NCBI GenBank assembly: GCA_023053685.1
Contig: JALIGW010000014.1
Span: forward strand, 16,033,090-16,097,089
Direction: 5' to 3'
Source of the DNA: Diadophis punctatus similis
Taxonomy: Eukaryota; Chordata; Lepidosauria; Squamata; Dipsadidae
Length of the DNA: 64,000 bases
Below, piece after piece: positions 10,134-19,579 of this stretch. A program made the translations under genes and the position numbers. The notes beneath the pieces are model-generated. The model was not told where the DNA came from and made no database searches. It saw only the letters and a program-made list of their open reading frames with translations. Within the stretch, counting starts at the first letter, position 1. Every line of letters starts with the position of its first letter.

Positions 10134-11142
10134 GGCCACTAAAGTAGGCATTGTTACTATTTTGTTCCTAATCGGTGAGATAAGAGAAAGGAGTAGCAGT
10201 GGATGATCCAAAAAATTATGTTGGCGGTAGCGATGGAGCCATCAAAACTCTGTCTGATTTTTTTGATGTTCATCACACTGTGGTAGTTACCAAAACAAAA
10301 GCATACTTTGGGACATAGCAAAATGTAAGTGCCCTGATGCCTTGTAAAGTGTTGTATGTGTATGAGAGAGAGGAGAGGAGAGGAGACGAGGGGAGAGGAG
10401 AGAAAAGAGAGGCCATGCCAGGTTTAGCATTTTCTTTTTAGCAAGAATTTTTGCCACTCTACACAGCAAGGCTGAGTTCCACCTGCCATTTTTTTCATTT
10501 GCAAATGTTTCTTTAGCAAAGCCATCAGAACAACATGGTATACAACACACACACACACACACACACATACCACTGGGCCTGATGATGGTGTCAGAGTTAG
10601 GTGCCAGGTAATGCCAGATGGGTGGGATTTTTAGCGTTCTCTGAGCCTGGCTAATTGCTTGGAGATGTTTCATTACCCAGCTAGGTAACATCATCAGTGG
10701 TGGGAGAGAGTGGTGTTTGGAGATAGGAGGAGGAGGGAGGAGAGGGGGGGGAGAGAGAGAGGGAGATGGGGAGGAGGGAGGAGGAGGAGGAGAACTATGG
10801 AGTCCTTGGTGCTCTCTAAGCTTTGTTGTTTTCTTGTGGACGTTTCATGACCCAACCAGGTAACATCATCAGTGATAGAAGGTTGTTGTTTTCTCTGTGT
10901 TTCTATGCAAGGGTTGCCCTGTCAGTATTGATGGTCATCATCACTGATGATATTACCTAGTTGGGCAATGAAACATCTGCAAGAAAACCACCAAGCTCAG
11001 AGAGCACCAAGGACCCCTCAGGTCAACCCTGAGCTGCTAATCTTCTCTTCTATTGGAACTACTAAACCGGCGGTCAGACAAAATATGTTCCGAAGGTCTG
11101 AATGCCAAAATCTGACTTTGTGTTGTTTTCCTCCCCCTAAAG
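10134..11142. other. Spacer with dispersed 'GTTACCTGG' repeats and simple repeats
   Basis: No gene. Copies of a dispersed repeat lie near 10665 and 10850 (plus) and 10940-11030 (minus). Each has a cassette with CTTGCAGACGTTTCAT-like text next to a GGTAACATCATCAGTG-like core. (CA)n is at about 10545-10568 and a GGA/GAGA-rich purine tract at 10715-10795. The same cassette reappears in the spacers of the exon array. Confidence 0.6.
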
Positions 11143-11246
11143 CTAAAGAAACAGTCAAGAGGCCAAACACAAAGGGGAATACTGTGAAATGGAAGCCAGA
11201 AGAGCCCTCCGGGTTGTTTAACAACAATATCCCCCAAATGGCTAAG
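11143..11246 (+). CDS. MROH-like exon C, copy 1
   Basis: A 104-nt exon with a strong pyrimidine acceptor (CCTCCCCCTAAAG) and donor GTACGT. Begins with two bases of a split codon (phase 1) and ends at a codon border. Encodes a basic, hydrophilic segment including KGNTVKWKPEEPSG and NNNIPQMAK. The phases let it join exon D before it and exon A after it without breaking the frame. It is probably a linker between helical repeats. A second copy lies at 11777. Confidence 0.55.
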
Positions 11247-11567
11247 GTACGTTTTAGTTCAGCATTTCGCCTTCCTTTCGCTCCTGACCTGCTCAAAAAT
11301 GTCAATATGACAGTGGGGACGGCATGTTTCAAAGGCTGGAGCTTGGATATCCATCCCCCGCAATGTCTAGGAGCAGGCAGTTGTAGCTGCCCTGTTGGCT
11401 TCTTTGGCCCACATCCTGATTTCACGTGATGGATGACATGGAATAAGACCTGCCTCTCTACATGGTGTGCTGTCCCCAAATCTGGATCAAAGTCTCTGGC
11501 TTGTCAAGGGAAGGGAGTCAAAACCCTGATGCATCTCTTCATGGTCTCCTTTTCTTGTCTCCGATAG

Positions 11568-11717
11568 GCCTTTGGCGAGCATCTGAGCCCCTCCCAATTA
11601 ACAGACCTACTCAGAAAAGCCCGGGAGGGTCTAACAGACAACAACAGGAGGATTTCCCAGGTTGCAGGACTGCTGCTCAGTTCATTCCTGGAGGAATGTG
11701 GCATGGACTTAGAGGAG
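11568..11717 (+). CDS. MROH-like exon A, copy 1 (divergent)
   Basis: 150 nt, exactly 50 codons, phase 0 at both ends, acceptor CCGATAG and donor GTAAGA. Encodes AFGEHLSPSQLTDLLRKA, then a helix ending FLEECGMDLEE. It differs from the array copies at many positions, so it is an older paralogous exon. Two amphipathic helices fit a HEAT-type repeat. It follows exon C copy 1 in frame. Confidence 0.6.
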
Positions 11718-11776
11718 GTAAGAACATTGCAGGATTTGGAGCAAAAGGGATATAGGAGATTTTGTAGAAAACAAAG

Positions 11777-11883
11777 CTAAAGAAACAGAGAAGAGAATAA
11801 ATAAAAAGGGGAATACGGTGAAGTGGCAGCCAGAAGAGCTCTCTGGGTGTCTGTTTTATAACAACATCCCCCAAATGGCTAAG
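11777..11883 (+). CDS. MROH-like exon C, copy 2
   Basis: 107 nt, open in the same phase as copy 1 (KGNTVKWQPEELSG, NNIPQMAK), donor GTACGT. It has lost its own pyrimidine-rich acceptor. The sequence before it is the intron that follows exon A copy 1 (GATTTTGTAGAAAACAAAG), so a recombination joint lies within AAAG. Splicing into this copy is doubtful. Confidence 0.45.
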
Positions 11884-12192
11884 GTACGTTTTAGTTCAGC
11901 ATTTTGCCTTCCTTTCGCTCCTGACCTGCTCAAAAAGTCAATATGACAGTGGGGACGGCATGCTCCAAAGGCTGGAGCTTGGATATCCATCCCCCGCAAT
12001 GTCTAGGAGCAGGCAATTGTAGCTGCCCTGTTGGCTTCTTTGGCCCACATCCTAATTTCAGACATGGAATAAGACTGCCTCTCTACATGGTGTGCTGTCC
12101 CCAAATCTGGATCAAAGTCTCTGGCTTGTCAAGGGAAGGGAATCAAAACCCTGATGCATCTCTTCATGGTCTCCTTTTCTTGTCTCCGATAG

Positions 12193-12342
12193 GCCTTTGG
12201 CGAGCATCTGAGCCCCTGCCATGTAAGAGACCTGCTCCAAAAAGCCCTGGAGGGTCTGACGGACAAGGAAAAAAAGATTTCCCAGGTTGCAGCAGTGCTG
12301 CTGAATTCATTCCTGGAGGAGTGTGGCATAGACCTAGAGGAG
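12193..12342 (+). CDS. MROH-like exon A, copy 2
   Basis: 150 nt, phase 0 to 0, open. Encodes AFGEHLSPCHVRDLLQ, a Lys-rich turn, then VAAVLLNSFLEECGIDLEE. Acceptor CCGATAG and donor GTAAGA intact. It follows exon C copy 2 and precedes the first exon B, giving the order C-A-B. Confidence 0.6.
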
Positions 12343-12604
12343 GTAAGAAAATTTCAGGATTTGGAGCAAAAGGGATATAGGAGATTTTGTAGAAAACAAA
12401 GACCAGAATGGGTGAGACCTTGTTGGCTTGGTGACAATACTTCGGCTGGTTTTAAGAGAGTTAGGGCTGAATGGGATACCACCAGGTGATCTTAGGGCTG
12501 TTGGTAAAGTTGGGCAAACGTTCCAGAAGAATTATCATCTCTACTGTATCTCTAATGGAGACCAACCCTGGATCTCATCCCTCTGATCTCTTCTTTTGCC
12601 ATAG

Positions 12605-12758
12605 CTGCCCACCATCCTGAGGGAAATCTTCGCCATAATACCGGCAATTTTGGAGCCTGCCAAAAACAGGCAACATTGAAAGCATTGTGTCGCCTGACAT
12701 CCAGGAGGATGAACGGTGTCATTAACTTCCTCCTGGAGTGTTTGGTGGACTGCGATGG
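12605..12758 (+). pseudogene. MROH-like exon B, copy 1 (1-nt deletion)
   Basis: Acceptor TTGCCATAG and donor GTAAGA are intact. The exon is 154 nt instead of 155 because a C is missing in the CCTGCCACAAAACAGG region. The frame is lost after ILEPAK and a TGA follows a few codons later. The opening LPTILREIFAIIPAIL is still readable. Confidence 0.6.
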
Positions 12759-13373
12759 GTAAGAAGACCCCCAAGGAGATGTGCCTCCTGCTTTCTTGTA
12801 GTCTACGGAGAATCTCAATCATTTGGGATAGGGGCAAATACCTGTAGCTCAGGTGGAGGGTGAGGGTGGAGGTTGGTTCTCCGAGCTTGTGGGTTGGTTT
12901 CCGAACGTTTCGTTACCAGGCTAGGTAACGTCTTCAGTGGAGGTTAGGGAATGCCAGTGGTGATCTTCTTCTGCTTGTAAGGGCTTTGTGTGGTCAGTAG
13001 GTCTTGTGATGGAGAGATCACGTCAGGTGAGGATCATGTCAGGTGAGGGTCTTCTGATGGATCAGGTGAGGATCTTCTGATGGGTCAGCTGTGGGTCACA
13101 TCAAGTGAGGATCTTGTGATGGGGAGGTCCACAAAGGCTGGAGCTTGGATATCCATCCCCCACAATGTCTAGGAGCAGGCAATTGCCCTAGACTGCCCTG
13201 TTGGCTTCTTTGGCCCACATCCTAATTTCACGTGATGGATGACATGGAATAAGACCTGCCTCTCTACATGGTGTGCTGTCCCCAAATCTGGATCAAAGTC
13301 TCTGGCTTGTCAAGGGAAGGGAGTCAAAACCCTGATGCATCTCTTCATGGTCTCCTTTTCTTCTTTCCGATAG

Positions 13374-13488
13374 ACCTTTGCTGAGCATCTCAGCCCGCAA
13401 CAAATAACAGAGCTGATCCTGAATTTCACAGGCTGCGGGACTGATATTCCATTCATTCTTGGAGGAATGTGGGATGGAAATGGAGGAG
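13374..13488 (+). pseudogene. MROH-like exon A' (35-nt deletion), copy 1
   Basis: A paralogue of exon A (TFAEHLSPQQITELIL) with acceptor CCGATAG and donor GTATGA. Compared with the undeleted version at 19223 it lacks 35 nt after CTGA, giving 115 nt and a frameshift. Without that loss it would also be 150 nt, phase 0 to 0. Confidence 0.65.
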
Positions 13489-13653
13489 GTATGAAAATGC
13501 AGGGTTTGGAGCAAAAGGGATATAGGAGATTTTGTAGAAAACTCTACATGGTGTGCTGTCCCCAAATCTGGATCAAAGTCTCTGGCTTGTCAAGGGAAGG
13601 GAGTCAAAACCCTGATGCATCTCTTCATGGTCTCCTTTTCTTCTTTCCGATAG

Positions 13654-13803
13654 GCCTTCGGCGAGCATCTGAGCCCCTGCCACATAAGAGACCTGCTCCA
13701 AAAAGCCCTGGAGGGTCTGACGGACAAGGAAAAAAAGATTTCCCAGGTTGCAGCAGTGCTGCTGAACTCGGTCCTGGAGGAGTGTGGCATGGATCTAGAG
13801 GAG
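13654..13803 (+). CDS. MROH-like exon A, copy 3
   Basis: 150 nt, open, phase 0 to 0, splice sites intact. Encodes AFGEHLSPCHIRDLLQ and VLEECGMDLEE. Followed by an intact exon B at 14066. Confidence 0.6.
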
Positions 13804-14065
13804 GTAAGAAAATTTCAGGATTTGGAGCAAAAGGGATATAGGAGATTTTGTAGAAAACAAAGAACAGAATGGGTGAGACCTTGTTGGCTTGGTGACAACA
13901 CTTTGGCTGGTTTTAAGAGAGTTAGGGCTGAATGGGATACCACCAGGTGATCTTAGGGCTGTTGGTAAAGTTGGGCAAACGTTCCAGAAGAATTATCATC
14001 TCTACTGTATCTCTAATGGAGACCAACCCTGGATCTCATCCCTCTGATCTCTTCTTTTGCCATAG

Positions 14066-14220
14066 CTGCCCACCATCCTGAGGGAAATCTTCGCCATAAT
14101 ACCGGCAATTTTGGAGCCTGCCACAAAACAGGCAACATTGAAAGCATTGTGTCGCCTGACATCCAGGAGGATGAACGGTGTCATTAACTTCCTCCTGGAG
14201 TGTTTGGTGGACTGCGATGG
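14066..14220 (+). CDS. MROH-like exon B, copy 2 (intact)
   Basis: 155 nt, phase 0 to 2, acceptor TTGCCATAG, donor GTAAGA, no stops. Encodes LPTILREIFAIIPAIL, then LKALCRLTSRRMNGVI and NFLLECLVDCDG. The last part resembles the end of an MROH repeat, where a helix of the VVxxLLxxxLPCD type precedes a Trp-containing segment on the next exon. That next exon is not present in the window. Confidence 0.6.
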
Positions 14221-14834
14221 GTAAGAAGACCCCCAAGGAGATGTGCCTCCTGCTTTCTTGTAGTCTACGGAGAATCTCAATCATTTGGGATAGGGGTGAA
14301 TACCTGTAGCTCAGGTGGAGGGTGAGGGTGGAGGTTGGTTCTCCGAGCTTGTGGGTTGGTTTCCGAACGTTTCGTTACCAGGCTAGGTAACGTCTTCAGT
14401 GGAGGTTAGGGAATGCCAACGGTGATCTTCTTCTGCTTGTAAGGGCTTTGTGTGGTCAGTAGGTCTTGTGATGGAGAGATCACGTCAGGTGAGGATCATG
14501 TCAGGTGAGGGTCTTCTGATGGATCAGGTGAGGATCTTGTGACGGGTCAGCTGTGGGTCACACCAAGTGAGGATCTTGTGATGGGGAGGTCCACAAAGGC
14601 TGGAGCTTGGATATCCATCCCCCACAATGTCTAGGAGCAGGCAATTGCCCTAGACTGCCCTGTTGGCTTCTTTGGCCCACATCCTAATTTCACGTGATGG
14701 ATGACATGGAATAAGACTGCCACTCTACATGGTGTGCTGTCCCCAAATCTGGATCAAAGTCTCTGGCTTGTCAAGGGAAGGGAGTCAAAACCCTGATGCA
14801 TCTCTTCATGGTCTCCTTTTCTTCTTTCCGATAG

Positions 14835-14984
14835 GCCTTCGGCGAGCATCTGAGCCCCTGCCACGTAAGAGACCTGCTCCAAAAAGCCCTGGAGGGTCTG
14901 ACGGACAAGGAAAAAAAGATTTCCCAGGTTGCAGCAGTGCTGCTGAACTCGGTCCTGGAGGAGTGTGGCATGGATCTAGAGGAG
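14835..14984 (+). CDS. MROH-like exon A, copy 4
   Basis: 150 nt, open, both splice sites intact. It belongs to the short 1.18-kb unit that lacks exon A'. In frame with the intact exon B at 15247. Confidence 0.6.
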
Positions 14985-15246
14985 GTAAGAAAATTTAAGG
15001 ATTTGGAGCAAAAGGGATATAGGAGATTTTGTAGAAAACAAAGAACAGAATGGGTGAAACCTTGTTGGCTTGGTGACAACACTTCGGCTGGTTTTAAGAG
15101 AGTTAGGGCTGAATGGGATACCACCAGGTGATCTTAGGGCTGTTGGTAAAGTTGGGCAAACTTTCCAGAAGAATTATCATCTCTACTGTATCTCTAATGG
15201 AGACCAACCCTGGATCTCATCCCTCTGATCTCTTCTTTTGCCATAG

Positions 15247-15401
15247 CTGCCCACCATCCTGAGGGAAATCTTCGCCATAACACCGGCAATTTTGGAGCCT
15301 GCCACAAAACAGGCAACATTGAAAGCATTGTGTCGCCTGACATCCACGAGGATGAACGGTGTCATTAACTTCCTCCTGGAGTGTTTGGTGGACTGCGATG
15401 G
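15247..15401 (+). CDS. MROH-like exon B, copy 3 (intact)
   Basis: 155 nt, phase 0 to 2, open. Differs from copy 2 by a few substitutions (ITPAIL, LTSTRMN). Splice sites intact. Confidence 0.6.
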
Positions 15402-16031
15402 GTAAGAAGACCCCCAAGGAGATGTGCCTCCTGCTTTCTTGTAGTCTACGGAGAATCTCAATCATTTGGGATAGGGGCGAATACCTGTAGCTCAGGTGGA
15501 GGGTGAGGGTGGAGGTTGGTTCTCCGAGCTTGTGGGTTGGTTTCCGAACGTTTCGTTACCAGGCTAGGTAACGTCTTCAGTGGAGGTTAGGGAATGCCAG
15601 TGGTGATCTTCTTCTGCTTGTAAGGGCTTTGTGTGGTCAGTAGGTCTTGTGATGGAGAGATCACGTCAGGTGAGGATCACGTCAGGTGAGGATCATGTCA
15701 GGTGAGGGTCTTCTGATGGATCAGGTGAGGATCTTGTGACGGGTCAGCTGTGGGTCACACCAAGTGAGGATCTTGTGATGGGGAGGTCCACAAAGGCTGG
15801 AGCTTGGATATCCATCCCCCACAATGTCTAGGAGCAGGCAATTGCCCTAGACTGCCCTGTTGGCTTCTTTGGCCCACATCCTAATTTCACGTGATGGATG
15901 ACATGGAATAAGACTGCCACTCTACATGGTGTGCTCTCCCCAAATCTGGATCAAAGTCTCTGGCTTGTCAAGGGAAGGGAGTCAAAACCCTGATGCATCT
16001 CTTCATGGTCTCCTTTTCTTCTTTCCGATAG

Positions 16032-16146
16032 ACCTTTGCTGAGCATCTCAGCCCGCAACAAATAACAGAGCTGATCCTGAATTTCACAGGCTGCGGGACT
16101 GATATTCCATTCATTCTTGGAGGAATGTGGGATGGAAATGGAGGAG
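16032..16146 (+). pseudogene. MROH-like exon A' (35-nt deletion), copy 2
   Basis: Same 115-nt deleted form as at 13374 with identical breakpoints, so it descends from one deletion event copied by amplification. Confidence 0.65.
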
Positions 16147-16311
16147 GTATGAAAATGCAGGGTTTGGAGCAAAAGGGATATAGGAGATTTTGTAGAAAAC
16201 TCTACATGGTGTGCTGTCCCCAGATCTGGATCAAAGTCTCTGGCTTGTCAAGGGAAGGGAGTCAAAACCCTGATGCATCTCTTCATGGTCTCCTTTTCTT
16301 CTTTCCGATAG

Positions 16312-16461
16312 GCCTTCGGCGAGCATCTGAGCCCCTGCCGCGTAAGAGACCTGCTCCAAAAAGCCCTGGAGGGTCTGACGGACAAGGAAAAAAAGATTTC
16401 CCAGGTTGCAGCAGTGCTGCTGAACTCGGTCCTGGAGGAGTGTGGCATGGATCTAGAGGAG
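16312..16461 (+). CDS. MROH-like exon A, copy 5
   Basis: 150 nt, open, phase 0 to 0, splice sites intact (AFGEHLSPCRVRDLLQ). The exon B after it (16724) is frameshifted. Confidence 0.55.
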
Positions 16462-16723
16462 GTAAGAAAATTTCAGGATTTGGAGCAAAAGGGATATAGG
16501 AGATTTTGTAGAAAACAAAGAACAGAATGGGTGAGACCTTGTTGGCTTGGTGACAACACTTCGGCTGGTTTTAAGTGAGTTAGGGCTGAATGGGATACCA
16601 CCAGGTGATCTTAGGGCTGTTGGTAAAGTTGGGCAAACGTTCCAGAAGAATTATCATCTCTACTGTATCTCTAATGGAGACCAACCCTGGATCTCATCCC
16701 TCTGATCTCTTCTTTTGCCATAG

Positions 16724-16877
16724 CTGCCCACCATCCTGAGGGAAATCTTCGCCATAATACCGGCAATTTTGGAGCCTGCCAAAAACAGGCAACATTGAAA
16801 GCATTGTGTCGCCTGACATCCAGGAGGATGAACGGTGTCATTAACTTCCTCCTGGAGTGTTTGGTGGACTGCGATGG
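16724..16877 (+). pseudogene. MROH-like exon B, copy 4 (1-nt deletion)
   Basis: 154 nt with the same single-C deletion as at 12605. Splice sites intact, reading frame broken mid-exon. Confidence 0.6.
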
Positions 16878-17491
16878 GTAAGAAGACCCCCAAGGAGATG
16901 TGCCTCCTGCTTTCTTGTAGTCTACGGAGAATCTCAATCATTTGGGATAGGGGCGAATACCTGTAGCTCAGGTGGAGGGTGAGGGTGGAGGTTGGTTCTC
17001 CGAGCTTGTGGGTTGGTTTCCGAACATTTCGTTACCAGGCTAGGTAACGTCTTCAGTGGAGGTTAGGGAATGCCAGTGGTGATCTTCTTCTGCTTGTAAG
17101 GGCTTTGTGTGGTCAGTAGGTCTTGTGATGGAGAGATCACGTCAGGTGAGGATCATGTCAGATGAGGGTCTTCTGATGGATCAGGTGAGGATCTTGTGAC
17201 GGGTCAGCTATGGGTCACACCAAGTGAGGATCTTGTGATGGGGAGGTCCACAAAGGCTGTAGCTTGGATATCCATCCCCCACAATGTCTAGGAGCAGGCA
17301 ATTGCCCTAGACTGCCCTGTTGGCTTCTTTGGCCCACATCCTAATTTCACGTGATGGATGACATGGAATAAGACTGCCACTCTACATGGTGTGCTGTCCC
17401 CAAATCTGGATCAAAGTCTCTGGCTTGTCAAGGGAAGGGAGTCAAAACCCTGATGCATCTCTTCATGGTCTCCTTTTCTTCTTTCCGATAG

Positions 17492-17606
17492 ACCTTTGCT
17501 GAGCATCTCAGCCCGCAACAAATAACAGAGCTGATCCTGAATTTCACAGGCTGCGGGACTGATATTCCATTCATTCTTGGAGGAATGTGGGATGGAAATG
17601 GAGGAG
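17492..17606 (+). pseudogene. MROH-like exon A' (35-nt deletion), copy 3
   Basis: Same 115-nt deleted form. The unit is almost identical to the one starting at 16032. Confidence 0.65.
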
Positions 17607-17771
17607 GTATGAAAATGCAGGGTTTGGAGCAAAAGGGATATAGGAGATTTTGTAGAAAACTCTACATGGTGTGCTGTCCCCAGATCTGGATCAAAGTCTC
17701 TGGCTTGTCAAGGGAAGGGAGTCAAAACCCTGATGCATCTCTTCATGGTCTCCTTTTCTTCTTTCCGATAG

Positions 17772-17921
17772 GCCTTCGGCGAGCATCTGAGCCCCTGCCG
17801 CGTAAGAGACCTGCTCCAAAAAGCCCTGGAGGGTCTGACGGACAAGGAAAAAAAGATTTCCCAGGTTGCAGCAGTGCTGCTGAACTCGGTCCTGGAGGAG
17901 TGTGGCATGGATCTAGAGGAG
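17772..17921 (+). CDS. MROH-like exon A, copy 6
   Basis: 150 nt, open, splice sites intact. The intron after it is shortened by about 100 bp (GTGAGACCTT joined to AGGGCTGTTGG) and the following exon B is cut off. Confidence 0.5.
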
Positions 17922-18111
17922 GTAAGAAAATTTCAGGATTTGGAGCAAAAGGGATATAGGAGATTTTGTAGAAAACAAAGAACAGAATGGGTGAGACCTT
18001 AGGGCTGTTGGTAAAGTTGGGCAAACGTTCCAGAAGAATTATCATCTCTACTGTATCTCTAATGGAGACCAACCCTGGATCTCATCCCTCTGATCTCTTC
18101 TTTTGCCATAG

Positions 18112-18125
18112 CTGCCCACCATCCT
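18112..18125 (+). pseudogene. MROH-like exon B, truncated copy
   Basis: The acceptor TTGCCATAG and the first 14 bases (LPTIL) remain. Sequence then switches to a SINE-type 3' end (CACAGGGTTGTTGTTGTGAG), which marks the edge of the array proper. Confidence 0.7.
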
Positions 18126-18246
18126 CACAGGGTTGTTGTTGTGAGGAAAAGAGGAGGGGGAAGGTGCGTGTTAGATATATTCTCCGCTTTGAATTATTTG
18201 TAAAAATGATAAAGGTGGGGTGTTAATAAATAAATAAATAAATAAA
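18126..18246 (+). repeat. SINE 3' end with (AAAT)n tail
   Basis: CACAGGGTTGTTGTTGTGAG followed by a purine-rich segment and an AAATAAATAAAT tail. Related copies occur at 26.95 kb (plus), and at 27.47 and 58.02 kb (minus). Confidence 0.65.
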
Positions 18247-18700
18247 AACGTTAACTTCAGGCATCGCATCTGGACTTGACTGGGGATAATGGAGGTGGTA
18301 GTCCAAGATTCCAGAAGGCAGCAGCTCAGAAAAAGCACAGAAGTGGGGGATTAGCGGCTATCCAAAATTTGAACTCTGAACCGCATGATTTCTTGCCAGT
18401 GGCTGGGGTGGTGTTGAGTTCGAGATCAGTCTTTTTGGATGCTCCTCATCTTTTCCTGGATCCATTCCAGCTGACATTAAAAAAACAAATGCCAAGCAGG
18501 GTTATAGACTCCTAGGTTTGGAAGAGCTCTTGAGGCTATCCAGACTCACCCCTGCTCAGGGAAAGCCAGTTCCACACTTTCAAACAGAAATATATTCAGA
18601 TATTAAGCATCCCCATGGTCACGTGATAAAATTCAGGTGCTTGGCAACTTGTTCCATATATTATGACGGTTGCAAAGTCCCGGGGGTCATGTGATTCCCC
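18247..18700. other. Transposon debris, no gene
   Basis: Includes a fragment (about 18600-18700) of the CAGGTAGTCC-type DNA transposon. An open read at 18276-18515 has no recognisable domain. Confidence 0.4.
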
Positions 18701-19222
18701 CCTGGCGAATACCTGTAGCTCAGGTGGAGGGTGAGGGTGGAGGTTGGTTCTCCGAGCTTGTGGGTTGGTTTCCAAACGTTTCGTTACCAGTCTAGGTAAC
18801 GTCTTCAGTGGAGTTTAGGGAATGCCAGTGTTGGTCTTCTTCTGCTTGTAAGGGCTTTGTGTGGTCAGTAGTCTTGTGATGGAGCGATCACGTCAGGTGA
18901 GGGTCTTCTGATGGGTCAGGTGAGGATCTTGTGATGGGTCAGGTGTGGGTCACATCAAGTGAGGATCTTGTGATGGGGAGGTCCACAAAGGCTGGAGCTT
19001 GGATATCCATCCCCCACAATGTCTAGGAGCAGGCAATTGTAGCTGCCCTGTTGGCTTCTTTGGCCCACATCCTAATATCAAGTGATGGATGACATGGAAT
19101 AAGACTGCCTCTCTACATGGTGTGCTGTCCCCAAATCTGGATTAAAGTCTCTGGCTTGTCAAGGGAAGAGAGTCAAAACCCTGATGCATCTCTTCATGGT
19201 CACCTTTTCTTCTTTCCGATAG

Positions 19223-19351
19223 ACCTTTGGTGAGCATCTCAGCCCACAACAAATAACAGAGCTGATCCTGAAAGCCCTCAAGCATCTGACAAACAAGGAG
19301 AAGAAAATTTCACAGGCTGCAGGACTGATATTCCATTCATTCTTGGAGGAT
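19223..19351 (+). pseudogene. MROH-like exon A', undeleted but 3'-truncated
   Basis: Acceptor CCGATAG intact. Encodes TFGEHLSPQQITELILKA, a segment missing from the other A' copies, then IFHSFLED. It breaks before the donor, joining at TGTTGGTCTTC to the spacer minisatellite. It shows the ancestral form from which the 35-nt deletion arose. Confidence 0.65.
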
Positions 19352-19579
19352 GTGTTGGTCTTCTTCTGCTTGTAAGGGCTTTGTGTGGTCAGTAGGTCTT
19401 GTGATGGAGCGATCATGTCAGGTGAGGGTCTTCTGATGGGTCAGGTGAGGATCTTGTGATGGGTCAGGTGTGGGTCACATCAAGTGAGGATCTTGTGATG
19501 GGGAGGTCACATCAGATGAGGGTCATGCCGGGTGGGAATCTTGTGATGGTTTTGTGATGGGGAGGGTTGCATCATGGGA

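Larger units (their letters stand above)
11247..19560 (+). repeat. Tandem array of MROH-like exon units
   Basis: Units of about 1.46, 1.18, 1.48 and 1.75 kb, measured between copies of the spacer hairpin near 12907, 14369, 15549, 17029 and 18776. A full unit holds exon A' (13374, 16032, 17492), exon A (13654, 14835, 16312, 17772), exon B (14066, 15247, 16724) and a spacer with a short inverted repeat and a GTCAGGTGAGGATCTTGTGA minisatellite. The 1.18-kb unit lacks the A' block of about 290 bp. Units are nearly identical over introns as well as exons, pointing to recent amplification by unequal crossing over. The last units are truncated (exon B at 18125, exon A' at about 19351). Confidence 0.9.

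Noticed and set aside
12541..12837. Minus-strand reads over exon B copies
   Set aside because: Antisense shadows of the plus-strand exon.
13467..13841. 124-codon plus-strand read running through A', intron and exon A in another frame (also at 16125 and 17585)
   Set aside because: Reads across splice sites in the wrong frame; it repeats because the unit repeats.
11247..19560. CRISPR-like regularly spaced repeats
   Set aside because: Units are over 1 kb with introns and exons, in vertebrate DNA; no short repeat-spacer pattern.
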